DNA from: Baylisascaris procyonis
Lineage: Eukaryota > Nematoda > Chromadorea > Rhabditida > Ascarididae
Direction: 5' to 3'
Assembly: GCA_037389465.1 (NCBI GenBank)
Contig: JAZARR010000250.1
Location: 2,666,001 to 2,730,000, forward strand
DNA length: 64,000 bases
Position numbers and translations under genes: made by a program. Positions 1-37,380 of the stretch are shown in pieces. Position 1 is the stretch's first letter, and every line of letters starts with the position of its first letter. The notes beneath the pieces were generated by a model. The model searched no databases, was not told the origin of the DNA, and was given only the letters and a program-made list of their open reading frames with translations.

Positions 1-1866
1 AACTTTTTTTTGATGGCTTTAGTGACAGATGACCAAATAACTAGGTTAGTGGAGTTTGCCAATGTCGCTAAAAAATGGCATTATTGTGATAGCGTAATAC
101 CGCAAGCCTGCAAATTTAATTTACACTTTCTTTCAATTGCAAAGTTTATTAGTCGACTTCCATATATGAATGTAAAAATATTTTTTTTAATTGATTCAAT
201 CAATTCTTACTCTAGAATGGATGAAATATTTTTAATGAAGACACTATAAGTTGTGATTTTCTTTTACTCCTTCATTGTCTTTGCTTCTGAGACATGAATT
301 TTCCTCCTTGTTTATACATCCTTGTTTATATCTTCGAGCGATATTCGATCAAGGGCAGTGCTCATTTTTGACTCTCAATTAATTACAACCTCAAAATGAA
401 CGCCATAAATGTGTTAAACGATTAATTTTCATCACTTTCTATTAGATAAACACTATAAAGGACGGTTCATAACTTTGCATCTGTTGCTATGTTGTCTCCT
501 CGATCATTTCTGTCCCATACTTTTTATTACTTTTGGCTCATTACTCTACTCTATTTATTAAGACGATTAGGCCACTTAGAATGAACTCTTATTTTCGGAA
601 CTTTAATCGTTTCGCATCAGTTTCGTTTTTTTTTTCACATTGTTTCTTCTCAATGCTATTTGATGATTTCGCCAATAATAATCATAGCTTTATCTCAAAA
701 TGTTTGCTTCAATGTCGACTAACTGGATCGGGATTGCTTCGATATGCGTAAAGAATAGATCAGTGTATTTTTAATGCTACCTGAGTTGTAGATCGAAGTT
801 GTTTCAATGTTATCTAAAAAATGAATGAAAGTTGTTTAAGCTTTACGCGGAGATTGAGGATTGCCTCAAATTTCTAAAGAACTATTAAAATATTAGTCTA
901 TAATCAGTAGATTAAAATTGTTCTACTGTTGGCAGATATAGGTAGAGGTTATGATGCATATTGCTTTGTACATGCGCAGTACTTATGACGTTTATTGCTT
1001 TGAAGATGTGTGAAAAGTGATGACGTCATGGAATTAGGCACTGATTTAATGGGAAGCATTCAAGCAGCTCTTCCGTTAATGAAATATTTACGAATCAATA
1101 GCGATAAAAGAAACGAAGATTGTTAAAGGTTCCTCTTCTTGTCGAAGCGTAAAGCTGTAAATTTTGCACTCTTTTTATTTCTTCTTCATCTTTCAATTGA
1201 TGAAAGGGTGTGCTCATTGATGCAGAAATGCATTCAATATGTGCCTATTATGAATGATGCACAACCGCTCGCATTCGTTTTCTTTAAAAATGAATTCTAA
1301 TCGATGCGCTTACGAGTTTCAACGCTAACTTTATGCTTATGCGCATCGCACACCAACAACTCTGGACGATTTCCTATATGCTTCTGCAGTTACCTATGGA
1401 TTACCTATGAGAGCATTCTGTTACGAATCCGATATCATCGTTCAATGCCTAATCAACCACCACAAGTATAATCGTTAAATTAGTCTTGCCGGTTGCATAA
1501 TGAGTGGATTGAGTGCAGCACTGTGAATCCCTTGATCCATCTCGATCCCCTATATGGGGTGGCCATCAAGTCGTTATGAAGAAATGAGGAAGAGGGATGT
1601 GGTGGTCGGATGAGTGCTGCCCCACGCGATGTTTGCTTTGACAGTGCATCAGAGCGGCTTTCATTGCACGAAGGCCGATTCCCATTTGCACCAACGTGAA
1701 ACACCGTGCATTGTGTGTGCATCAGCTCGTCTGCCTTCTAGCCGATTGCAAAAGCTCACCCCTTGTTCTCGCGTGATGTAAAATTCTCAGTGCGACGTCG
1801 AACCTCGCCATCCTTGACGTTGTCGTCACGAGGTTCTGATATCGTTTGCTCCAAACCAATAATTGA
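1..1866. other. 5' flank of the ERG channel gene
   Basis: No coding exon could be supported here. The first 1.4 kb is ordinary AT-rich DNA with only short chance open frames. From about 1490 to 1860 the base composition becomes clearly richer in G and C and has no obvious reading frame on the + strand, which would suit a promoter or 5' untranslated region for the exon starting at 1867. Upstream channel exons (for example one encoding a PAS/eag domain) could lie before the window. Confidence 0.4.
1021..1028. promoter_or_regulatory. Palindromic CRE-like site TGACGTCA
   Basis: A perfect 8-base cAMP-response-element palindrome (TGACGTCA) lies about 840 bases before the putative channel start codon. 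CREB/ATF-type bZIP factors bind this word in animals. One 8-mer can occur by chance, so its function is only suggested. Confidence 0.25.
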
Positions 1867-25261
<23,395 letters not shown>

Positions 25262-25562
25262 TATACTGTTCAAGTGTGCTCTCTTAATCGTAATAATGTG
25301 ATTTGATTCTCACAGCAGTTGTTTCATTTGATTGATTCGGATGCCAAAACGCATTCCGAGCTCATTTATAACGCAACAAAAAAGTATGCTTCAATCTTCA
25401 ATTTTCTGTTTTCTGACGTCATGAAGAAGAGCGTTTAGCGTCAGTTAAAAAAAGGACAACTAATGTTTGAGGAAAGCGCTCTTTTTGGCCGGAGTGGGCA
25501 CTTTTAACGACGGGAATATCTTCGTTGAGGGATCATAGAATTCATGATCTTCGCACAACACT

Positions 25563-25568
25563 AATAAA
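25563..25568 (+). terminator. Candidate polyadenylation signal AATAAA for the channel
   Basis: First AATAAA after the channel stop codon, about 300 bases downstream. Another follows at 25642. In AT-rich DNA this word is common, so the choice is uncertain. Confidence 0.3.
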
Positions 25569-28195
25569 AACTATTTTTCGCAATAGATAATCATGTTTTC
25601 TTAATAGCTAATTTTACTTTTTATTTATCCATGAAATTACGAATAAATTAGAATGAAAATAGAAAACTAAATCTCGATTAAATAATGTCATAAATATTGA
25701 GGAGATAGAAAATAACAGTTGAATAACAATTGGATAGAGTATCCGGTTTTCATATTGATTCCTCTCGTATTGATGCATTTATTCGATGACTAATTTCATA
25801 AAGTTTGACTAGTCGTTTCCGATTCTCTAAATGAAGCGGCCTTATATAAGAGGTTATAATTGAAAAAAAAAAAAGTGAAATTAGCTAATGAAAACGATTA
25901 AAGCGAAATACATGAGCGTGAACGTGTAAGTGGCATTGCTCAAAAATAAATAAATAGATAAATAAATAAAGAGGCGAATTTGAATCTCATCGAAAATAAC
26001 GCCACTTCACAGCACCTCATGTTGTTGCAAAACGGTGCCGTTTGTTTTGTTTTCGTTTGTTTGTTTGTTTATCTTGTTTGTTTCAGTTCCATATTGTCTA
26101 GTGCTTCCCCTTCTTGCCAAATGTTCTCGAATGATCTCGGCCAATCGAATAATGTTTCATATATCCCTCTAACGTACTGCTATTGCCGCTAAGTTTTAAT
26201 ATCGCTCTCAACGTGTAGAGCAATCATAATACGTTCACTCTATTTAATGCCAAATATTGATTTGCAAAATCAAATGAAAATATTGCAGTCTGAAAATTTT
26301 TTGCAGTTTTCGAGCGCAGAGTAAATCTCGTTGCCATTTTTTTTGAATTACGTTATTCGCTCTTTTTTTTCGTTGTAAATTATGAAATTCCGATTTTTAT
26401 GTTTAGAGAACGTGGTTTTATATTGGAAGTTTCGTTTATATTTCTCTCTTCCCAAACGTTCTCTTTTCCCCATTCCTCTTTCCGAAAAAAAAAATAATCG
26501 GTAGTGTATGCGTCTAAAAATGGCCAATATTATTTCGCACCGAATAAGTGAAGAGTGTTAGCCGAATCAATAGAAGATTTTTCAATGAAATTTTTGATGA
26601 AATATTGATGTAAAGAATTCAAATATGAGATAAACCTTAGAGATTTCTATGATCAGTTCTTTCATTAAAAATGTCATTTAATAATGATGAATTTTGTTTG
26701 ATTATCGCAAAGAATAAAATTCTATCAGAGATAAATAATTGCTGTATATGCGTTGATGGGTAATACATTGTTATTGCTTCATGCCGTTCGCTAAAACACT
26801 ATTGCATAGATCGAGATCAGAGGAATTTTCTATAATAATTCATTTTAGAAAACTGCAACTTGAATTTTTACATTTCATTTATCATTATTTAGAAATTATA
26901 TTAGTCGATAATTGTACCACAATTACGGTAATGAGTAACGCTTAAGTTTATTTATTTTTATTTCTATGCAAGTAATGCGTGGAATAGATGCATTTGTAAG
27001 CAAACATTGCCACTTAGGAGTGGACGAATTCGAGAATAGTCAATAATGAGATTTACTAGCAACATCTATCGCTAGGACACTATAAATCGCCTTTGATGGT
27101 CGTATAATGCACGTAGAAAGTGCGGAAATCCTTAGTGGCCAATTGCTTGTCGGCCAAAACGCACAATAATTGGCCATTTCGCTGATTTCACCTTCAATGG
27201 TGAGCAATTTCAAAGAATTTAAACGCTTCCCTTTTATTGCACTCTAAAGAGAAATTCTTTGGCACCCAGTCGAAGACGCCTTCGCTGGGATCGCCGTTCA
27301 CGTGGCCCTCTTCCAAACATTAGCTCTTAACTGAAACAGTCCGCAAAAAAAATTTGACAGAGCCTTGAAAGCCGAATATAAAACTGGCAGCTGTTTTGAA
27401 TAATCTATTGGGGAGACATGAGTCGGTCATTAGGATTCCCATACACAACATAGCAATTGAAAAACTTCCGGTCATTATGTTTCAACGAAATAAAATCACA
27501 GAGCAAAATTCAAAAGATGGATCGATAGAGTTTTTAATTCTCTAAGGAATGAATCTAATGATACGCAATTTGGCGCATTAAGCTCTGAGATATAAGAGCT
27601 AGCTTGTCTAACTCTGCGACACTTATACACTCTCATTAAAGTGTTAATGGCAATTCAGAATGTTGGCTCGGGATTGAACGATTTAAATGGGTCATGCACT
27701 ATTCGAAAGGAACACGCGGATGTACGGGGAATCGAAGAAAAACGGCATCGAAGGGAGATATTATAAGAAATTTTAAATCCCCAAAAAAGGCAGAAAGTTA
27801 TGAAAAATTTTTAAAGTTTTTGTAAGAATCTTTTTCTCTCCTCTCCCCCCCCCCCAACCCTTTTTATTTATGCATTTCTGCAATGCTCTCATTTTAAATA
27901 GCTCTCAGCGCATATCAAAGAAAGCTCTTCGAACACAGAGTTTTCATCAACAATGGTTAGAAGTTCTTGAGGGAAGGAAATCTTCCAATTGGCGGATTGC
28001 AAAAAAAATATTCGCCTCAGAAAAACTTCGTTAACGCTAGTTTGTGCGCACTGATCATGCGAACCATTCAAGAAACCGTTAGTTATATTTTTTTAGAATA
28101 TGTTCTCTATATTTTTTATTTCTTCACAACTTACCATACCTATTTTTTTTTCAGTTTCATACAGTATCCCTTTTACATAATACAGTATATTACAT

Positions 28196-28196
28196 T

Positions 28197-28244
<48 letters not shown>

Positions 28245-28245
28245 A
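28196..28245. repeat. 50-base palindrome with (AT)n core
   Basis: TATACATAC on the left and GTATGTATA on the right are exact reverse complements around a central (AT)n tract. Intergenic. Confidence 0.85.
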
Positions 28246-29115
28246 TTTTACAATGCACAACAAAACTGCTTTCGAATAGTTTTCGCGCATTCTTGTCTCG
28301 TTGCCAAAAAGACATTGCTGCAAACATGGTAAAGTACAAAATTTGCGCGCGAAACGGAAGATTCATTTCCCTTCCGAAATAAACATATGCATGCCGGATT
28401 TTCTGTTGCTGTTGGAATATGTGTATGTGCACGGACACAGTGTTTCTTACACGTCAAGCTTCTCAATATTTATGCATTTTCATTTGTGCCCATAAATTAG
28501 ACCTTTTATCTCTTTGAAATCAATATTAACACCCGCTGATATCCCATATTTAAGTTTTCAATGAAATTGAGGTACAACCGACTGGAGGGTGATGAATTGG
28601 TGCAATAGTATTTGATAGAATTCCATGCGATGAATTCATTTAAATCCATCCTCAGCAGTAATAATATAGCGGTGTTTTAGCATCTACGCAAGCTTAGAGA
28701 GAAAACACATTGAAAAAAGGTATTTTTCACCTTATTTCCGATCATTGAACAAATCGAAGACATCTGAAATTTCACAAAAAATTCACCGTAATAATTCAGT
28801 CGTTTTTTCATGCTATTCTACAAGTGCCCACATATAAAATGTGTTATGATGGACGTCATGTTTTTTTTGTCTTTGTGATAGTTATATGGAATGTTTATAG
28901 ATCTTTTGCGCATTTCTTGGGATGACGAAACGTTACACATCGCAATCTTTTTTCCGTCTTTATAAAATTTATTTAATCAATAATAATTTATTCAGGTTTT
29001 GCTCATCGTCACAATTCATAACGATACGATTAACGCCGAATAACAACAAAACTGATTGCATCATAACATCTCTAAACTGATTCATGACCGGAAAATAACC
29101 AATTAGAAACAAAAA

Positions 29116-32100
29116 ATGGCTCCGGTACTACGAGATGCCAATGTCAAAGACGGACGACATGTTTCCGGATCGCCGAAAGGTAATTGACGACTGTATGATG
29201 GCGAATGCCAATTGGCTAGAAGTATGCATAAGCATGGGTAATTGCAATAAGTGTCATGTGCACATGCGACATTTGCGCCAAATTTGGCTCTTCTCTGAGT
29301 GCGCAAGTTTTGTTGGTAAGGGAAACAAAAATTGTTATTGCTTTGAGATGTCTCATCTATTCATATAGCCATCATAAATATGTACGCAAATCATGTTCAT
29401 GACCTGCCTAACCCCTAAACGGTCATTGAGCATTCGCATATACAGCATAGCGTTGAAGAGGATCTAGTCCACTAAGCAACTAAGTGGTTTGCTAGCTTTG
29501 CGATTTCAACTGCTCTAAATTTGTGACCCGGAGTGGTTAAGTTATTAGTTATTCAATGAGTTGGAGCCATAAAAAAGAGATCCAAGGTGCATTATGTTAT
29601 AAATAAAAATAATGGCAACCTACAAAAGATATTTACAAATGCGAAATTTATAGGTCCATGACAAAAAGTGATTTCCACACTTCTTTCCTAGTCGGTCTGG
29701 CTACGATCAATCATCGTCATGTTCCTGTAGGCGTCTTTGATCGCAGAATTGCCGTTTTAGATTCACTTATCCTTCAATGAAAATTTTATTTTTTTGTTCA
29801 TTTTCAAATCTTTTTTTTAATCTTTGATCGTTTTATCTTTTGAATCTGTTTGCAAATTGTTCATTGTGATTCAATGCATTTTTTATAATGTTTTCAGAAG
29901 GATATCGAACACCTGTGAAAGGATTAAGGAGGAAAACGAAATCTGATATGAAAATCCACTCACCACCGAATAAAAATTCACCATTATTGGGCGTGACACC
30001 AAGTAAATTAATTGCTGAGCAATTTGAGAAGGTCAGTGAATTGTTTTATTTATTTATTTTTCTACTATTTATTTTTTGTTTTTCGTAGTTTTATTTTCTC
30101 TCAGTTATTCTTTATGAATATCATTTGACGTTTCTACAGGAGATAAATTCAACCATTCAAATTGTTGAGATCATCGATTTAAAGAAGATGTGCTCCCAAA
30201 TGCATATTTTTTTGAAATTAATATTTTCCTTTCAGAAATTTCATCCTTATAGCTGCTCTCTTCCTTTTATTTCTTTCATTTTTTCATTAGTTGTAAGGGT
30301 TAGAGACTTTATTCTTAGCATAACTTCTCTTCAAGCACGCGAATATCAACGTTCAGAGTATGCTGTTTAGAAGTTTAGCGGTTGTTAGCGCGCTTTTTTC
30401 AAATGATTATATTTTTTTTTCGTGAAATGAAAACTTTCGCAAAAATCTATCTTGGATGTATGAGATTATGACAGAAAAAAACTCCACTTCGTTTGCCTAT
30501 TGCGTTATGAGTTTACCTCCTAAATCACTTCAATTGCCGTATTATTTGTGTTGTATTGTCATGGTGGTCACAATAGTGTCTAATAGGAACGAAGATTTTA
30601 TTTTTTTATAAGCTTTACCGATAGAGAAGTCGTTTTTAGGTTTGTTATCTAAATAATTGGCGTTTATTTCAGATGGGTTTAGAAGCTGAACATATGGAGG
30701 TGAACGAGAATATCGATTCGAATGTGTGCACACTTAGGCGATCTACTCGACGTCTACACACCTCAAAACGATATCGTTATTCGCCAATCTCTCCGGAAAG
30801 GTAAAAATTTTTTTTTTGTAATTGAAACCATTTTATTTGTTTATAAATTTTATTTTCATATTGAGTATATTCTATTTACTGAAAATTACACTCAAAGTTA
30901 TGCATTTTTATTAAGAAGGATGATAGACTAACGAATCTTTTTCTTGTTTTCTTTAGCCGATTTCATTTTACGACCGAAACATTCGTCGATATTACTAGAG
31001 AATTTGATCAAAATTTCATGGTATGTTTTGGAGGTATTATAAGCAAATCTTTATCTTGGCTCAAGTTTTGTGCTTTCATCATTATATATAGAAAGTCAGT
31101 AGTCCTTAAGAATATACAAACATTCATATAGGGAACGCCTTAGTATGAAGATCGAAATGACCTTGAATAGGCATTAACTTTTATTTATTTATTTATCAAA
31201 TAGGCTGTCGTTAATGCACGTACTTTTTCGTTTCTCATGCTGTGGCCAAGTGGTTTCATTCTTCACGCTGCTGATGCTCCTTTGCCTTGAACGTTTATTC
31301 GCCCCAATTATTGCCTTTTGAGTGTTTTTTTTTTGCTTCCTTGATGTTCTGGTTCACATAGTTATTGGTTTTCTCACTTCTAGATGCTGAAAAAAAATAA
31401 AGAAATGACCGGAAATGACCCATAGTAGCCATTTTATGTAACAGGCACGATGACGAGAGGGATTCTGTTTTTCTCTGCTGTTGGAAGTGAAGCTTTCAGA
31501 AAGACGAAATCCGCTTCACTACCACGTCGTCGGAGCATAGCGCCTACTCGAGTGACCGCACTCCGTCAAATTACAGAGGAGAAGGATATTCGATGTGAAA
31601 GAACGAAACAAACTATTATAGATGGCGAGAAAGTCGATTTGAAGAGGCCGATCATCAAACTCAAGATGGTCAAACAAGCCGGATGCAATTTTAATAAATA
31701 CCGAATCATGCAAAAGGTATCTCTTCACCTAATACGCTTCGCAAAATGTACTAATGAATTTTAATGAATTTTTCTTTTTTTCGTTTTTGATGGAATATCT
31801 GAAAGAGTATGAGAGATAAAACAGCGATAATTTAATGAATAAGCTGGAGTTTCCGTCATTAAATTGTCGTTGTTTTATGCATTCGATCATCACAAATCTT
31901 CCTCTAGCTGCTTGAATAAATTGAGCAGTATATAAATATACTCGGATAACGCTTACGGATATATTTCATCCAAAAATTATAAGCGGAATGAATTGGTGCA
32001 TTCTTTTACTATTTAGCTTAACTCTAAAGAAATACAGAATTATCTCATTGTTTAATCTTTATCGTTCAGTTATTTATGTTCAAAAATATTATTCTCTCAT

Positions 32101-33561
32101 TTCTGCTCATATTTTTATTGCAGTTCAATTGTACTTTATAGTAATGCGATTGTGAAAGTGGAAAATAGCGATCGTTATCTATGTGAAACAAACTTTATTC
32201 GAAAACAGTAACTCTTTCAGTGGAAGGCATAAAGTTTACGGATGGTGCATAAGGGAAACTATGCGTTGTGCACATTGTATTTCACATATTTGGGTGATGG
32301 AAATAGAGTAGAAGCTGAAGCACAGTTCATTTTTTCAGGATGCGTTTCTTTTTGCGCGAGACTTATTAAAGGACATTTGTATTCGCATTTTTAGGATAGT
32401 TCGTTGAAAAATAATGATTCAATAACTCCACGACGCAATTCGCGTAAACATCTTCCCAAAGATTTACCCGATGAAGACTATTTGGAATCAGAATCTTCTG
32501 AAATTTCCGAAGATGATACGTCAGGAAGTGAGGAGTTATCAATGACTTCACAGAAGTAAGCACTACGACTTTTGGTTAGATTGCAGCGTGTCAGAGACGA
32601 ATATTTGAAGTGCCTCGCTTTAAACTTTCTTTCATGAATACTTTATGGAGATTTTTAAAAATTCTTAATTTAATATTAAGTGAGAAAAAAATATCGTCAT
32701 GATATATTTCACAACCATAAAAAAACGCCAACTTCGATTCGAGCTTAATTTGAAAGGGAAAAAAGTGATGAAAATATAAGAAGTTTTTCTAGTTTTCAAC
32801 TCAGCGGCTGGTTTAAGTAGGATATGCCACATACACCTGTGACTTAGTCTCCGCTACACATTTTCCTTCTTTCACGCTGAACGGTTGCCTATTTCTTGAT
32901 GAGAGTCGTTCCTATCGTATATGATAGAATCCTCATATGTTAGTAGATGATCGCATCTAGATTAGTGCTAACTACCAGAAAACATTCTGCTTCTTTACGC
33001 AATAGTTGCTTATTGAAGATGATTCTTCTTTATGTGCCATCAAATTAGATCATCAATTATCCCTTATTTATTGAAAATTTGCCCTGTAGCTTTTTCTTTT
33101 TAAATCCTATGCTCCGATTGATAGTGCTTTAATTTATTCGCATTGTTAGCATATTTTTAGTCGACGTCGTACTCAAAAATCGACCCGATCAACAAAAAAT
33201 CAACGTGAGTGATATTTTTTTTTTTCGTTTTCATCTGAAGTAATGACTTAATAAAGTGATTTAAGACTCAGATTGGGTTAATAAAGGGAGCGGATTGATC
33301 ATAACCGTACTAATTATATCATCCTTAGATTGCTGCCGTTCATTGAAAGCATTAGAAAAATCAACCGTTAAATTTCTAATCATTGTATTTTGGAAGAGAT
33401 AATAACTATACATTTCAAAACTTTATAGAACATATAAGGTTTAAAAGATCTGTGTGAGGTTTATGATAAATTCAGCTATGCGTCCTGTCAATAAACGGCT
33501 TTTCGATTCGCCGATGAAACGAATGTTCGACACAACAACGGCACCGCGTAAAAATGTGAGG
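29116..33561 (+). CDS. orc-1: ORC1 exons 1-8: disordered N-terminal region
   Basis: Encodes about 322 residues without a clear fold: basic patches (GLRRKTKSDMK, LRRSTRRLHTSKRYRYSP), an acidic Ser-rich stretch in exon 6 (YLESESSEISEDDTSGSEE) and an Arg/Lys/Thr-rich stretch in exons 7-8. Such regions in ORC1 bind DNA and carry CDK and cyclin contact sites; S/T-P pairs (SP, TP) are frequent here, which is consistent but not specific. Phases agree throughout. For exon 4 I used the donor after 31033 rather than 31020, because only this fits the acceptor before 31445. Confidence 0.7.
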
Positions 33562-36500
33562 GTAAGTGGAAATTCTATCAGTTTTTTATGTTGTAGTGCG
33601 TTCCGTTTAATGTACATGACTTTTTATACGAATATGTTACTCTCGTCGTTCATTAAATAACTGTAGATGATAGCGATTAAGTCCATAGGTTTTCTTTACC
33701 ATAACTCAGTTTATCCCGTAAACTATTAGTTGTTAATCCCTCATGTGCCTCATAGTTGTTTTTTAAAGATGCACTTTAGTTTTTGCTCGTTTAGTATAAT
33801 GATTGCACCTGTTAAATAAAGGTTTTCACTTGTCGAAATGGAGAAGGGAGATAGACGAAGGTAGCCGTTCCACATCTTTGGTCATTTCACATCCAGCGTC
33901 GATCCTTCATTGGGGGAAGATTCCATCCGTATATCCATCAACTGCAGTAATCTTGTTAAGCACATGGAACTTGTTTGATTATCTAAAAAAGCTTCTCGAT
34001 TTCTAATTTCTGTCGTTTAGTGTTGACGTCTAGTGGGATCATTTGTTGCGTGATTTACCTGTTCTGTTTCTTTTAAATAAAATTTATTAACAACAGCGAA
34101 TTTAACGGTTACAATTTTAATGAGAGTTGCAAGAATAAATGGGGACGATTAAGAATGCTAGAATATAAAATATTATTTCAAATATGAGGAAATCTTGTGC
34201 CAAAAATTTTGCAACAATGAAGTCGGAAGAATGAGACGGCAAGAAAAAACTTGCAATTTTTTCCTTTCGAAATTGAAAGGAAAGCATTCGACTGATCCAT
34301 TCCGTTTTTCTTATTGCTGGTTGATGGAAATTCGGTTTTCGTTACACATAATAAATGCGGAATAAATATGTTTGTGCTAGTGATCGATTACACTCACATT
34401 CAATCTAAACTTAAATGACAAAGGATGTTTCAGAAATCAGATACCTTAGAAGCAGTACGTCTTCGATTGCATACTTCTCAACTACCCGAACATTTGCCGT
34501 GTAGAGAGGGCGAATTCGAGCAAATATGTGCATTTGTAAAACAGTCGATTCGCAAGGATGCACTCTGCAGATCGATGTATATTAGCGGTGTACCAGGTAC
34601 CGGCAAAACAGCTACCGTTATTCAGGTTAGATTTATTCTAGCTAGATGTAAGAGTGCTATAGAAACTTCTGCTGTGTTATCCGAGAGATTTTTACGCAAC
34701 TATTTAACTTTTGAGTTCTTTGCGGCAATTAAAGGCCATTGCAACATAATGCGTACGTATGGCGATAACTTCGTTCATCGACAGGCTATCTTCTGATCCC
34801 GCGTTGCCATCCTTTGATGACTTAATATGAGAGGACCATCTTCAATGTGGGAATCAAAAATAGTAGTAAAAGGGGTGCAGATTTAAATAAAAAACTATAG
34901 TCGTTCATGCATTCGTCTCTTCGATTCCGATCTTTACATCTCCCTTTCACCCCTTCCCCCCCCCCCAAAAAAAAAATTGTTTTTCTGGGGCTGATTGCTC
35001 CTCAATCGCGACCGAGGATGATAGGAGAGGTGCAGCTCAACAGAAGAAGGTTACTATCTGAACTAGAAATTAGGCATAGACTGGATATTACAAACTGAGC
35101 GGAAAGAGTTGGTGACAATGGAAGAAAGACGAACCGCATATAACGAAGAGAGTAATCTCGTCCACAGTGTATATAGCTTCAATATTACCCCCTATTAGAT
35201 CGGTTTTTCTAGGCTATTCGTCACCTAAAGTCGTCAAAGAATTGTGATGCGTTCGATTTCATAATGGTGAATGGGATGGAGGTTGCCGATCCGAAAGAAA
35301 TGTTCGCCGAAATCTACATTCAATTGTTCAATGTGAAGAAGAAAATTGCGCCAAAGTGAGTGCTTGTATTGTTATTGACGATATTGCATGCAAATACTTG
35401 AAAGAACGAGGGGTGGGGGGGGGCTATATTAATGGCCGATACGATATGCATTTTTTGGAGCTAGCAAGGCCACCGAATTAAACGGAAATTCTCTTTAATG
35501 TTGATAAATTTACTGAATAGACTTTGACCCGGGCACTTTTGGAAATCATTTAGTGTAGCTAATACATTATGCACCGACCGTTGGCTTGCGTTACTCACTG
35601 CGCTCAACATTTCGATGGTCATTGGGAGATAGAAAAAGGGTAGATTGCAAGGTCAGTGGTCAGATAATGGATATTTGGCGCTCAACATTTCGATGGTCAT
35701 TGGGAGATAGAAAAAAGGGAGATTGCAAGGTCAGTGGTCAGATAATGGATATTTGCATCCTTTTTCATAGAGGCGAATTTTGGCGAATATTTGTTTCAGT
35801 ACGGCTCGCCGAAAATTGAACGATATGTTCCGATCGTTTGATAAGTCGCGTCTTCCACTTGTTCTGCTTGTTGATGAGGTTTATTTTATTTTATTTATTT
35901 ATTTTTTTTTGATCAATAATATATGATATGACTTTTCCTGTGGTATTGATGGGCATAATTCTGCAACGTTACCATTATAGGAAGATGAGGGAAGATAGAA
36001 ATGGGCCTAGCTAGAATTAATTCTTTCTTATCAGTCATTATTTGAAGATGCTTTCCACAGAGTCGACTTGTTGCGGAAACTTTTGATGTTGAATACTTTA
36101 ATGGATTTTTACTGGTATATTTTGCCTATTGTTGGCTTGTTTTATTTTTTTTTTAGTTTTTCTTTTCATAGAGGATAGTGGAAAAACTGAAAGAACCAGC
36201 TATTATGATGAGCTTAAATGCATACTTCCAATTAAAATTATTTGCAGAATTTTTTGGGCTGTTATGGAATAGGCAAAAATTAAAACAGTCTTTCTATAAA
36301 ACTGGGAATTTGTTGTTGATTGTTTTAGTAATGGAACGGTTGAGCTAAGAGGTTACTGTTGATGAGGAATGTAGAAGAAACTTATAGTATCGTTGAGATG
36401 GATATTGCAGTTGGACTTGTTGTGTACAAAACGACAGGATGTCGTTTATGATATTTTCAATTGGTCATCGAATGAGGAGAGTCGTGTGAGTGTGTTAGCC

Positions 36501-37294
36501 ATTGCGAATACACTTGATCTACCAGAAAGACTCCTTTCGAGACGTGTTGGCAGCCGATTGGTGAGTCAGTTTTAATTTACGCTCTCTATAAGCTTCATTC
36601 ACATCATAGGGGATTACTGCAACTGGCATAATGCAAATTTATTATTAAGTTATATTGGTTGGATGCCGATTTTATTTTCTGTTATTTTTGAATGATCCAT
36701 ATTTTCATGAAAGTGGAACATTTTTTAGAATCTTTTAGAGGTGAATGTTCTCAAATTGACAGTGAGTATCGTCCTAAATTCATCGATATGTCACTAATAA
36801 TCGAAACGGTGTCTATGAGTCGTTTATTAGCAATCATCCATCCCACACTTCTTGTCAATGTTTTTTCTAAACGGTTGCTTGAAAATATTGTGTCGAATAT
36901 AGTGTGAATCCTCAAGAATATTCTGAGAAGAGGATGCAATTGCTTAGTATTATTGGTGCATTGCATTATTCAATTATGATTCTATTTTACGAACAGAGGG
37001 GAATAGTTATTTACAACTGCTTTAAGAGTGCACAGATGGTGCATATTGTTAGTTTTGTTATTAGTGATCGCTTTAAGGGTTTGAATCGGATGTGTTTCCA
37101 ACCATACGATCACGACGAAATTTCATCGATTATCAAGGATCGTCTTTGTGGATCGGCCGCCGTCGAGGAAGACGCCGTTGAATTGGCCAGTCGTAAAGTG
37201 AGTGTTATCTTCAGTGCTTATTTTTTATTGCTCAAGTGTAAAACTGCTTTCTACTTTACTTCCTTTTCTTCTATCCGTCATCATTGGCTAGTTT

Positions 37295-37380
<86 letters not shown>

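Larger units (their letters stand above)
25262..29115. other. Intergenic region between the channel and ORC1
   Basis: 3.9 kb containing the channel 3' untranslated region and the ORC1 promoter. AATAAA polyadenylation-type words occur at 25563-25568 and 25642-25647. An 11-base C run lies at 27845-27855, an (AT)n tract inside a palindrome at 28196-28245. Several short open frames (25980-26192, 27967-28332, 28301-28495) have no family similarity. A slightly GC-richer patch near 27240-27310 is open on the minus strand for about 40 codons but has no start or splice context I trust. Confidence 0.5.
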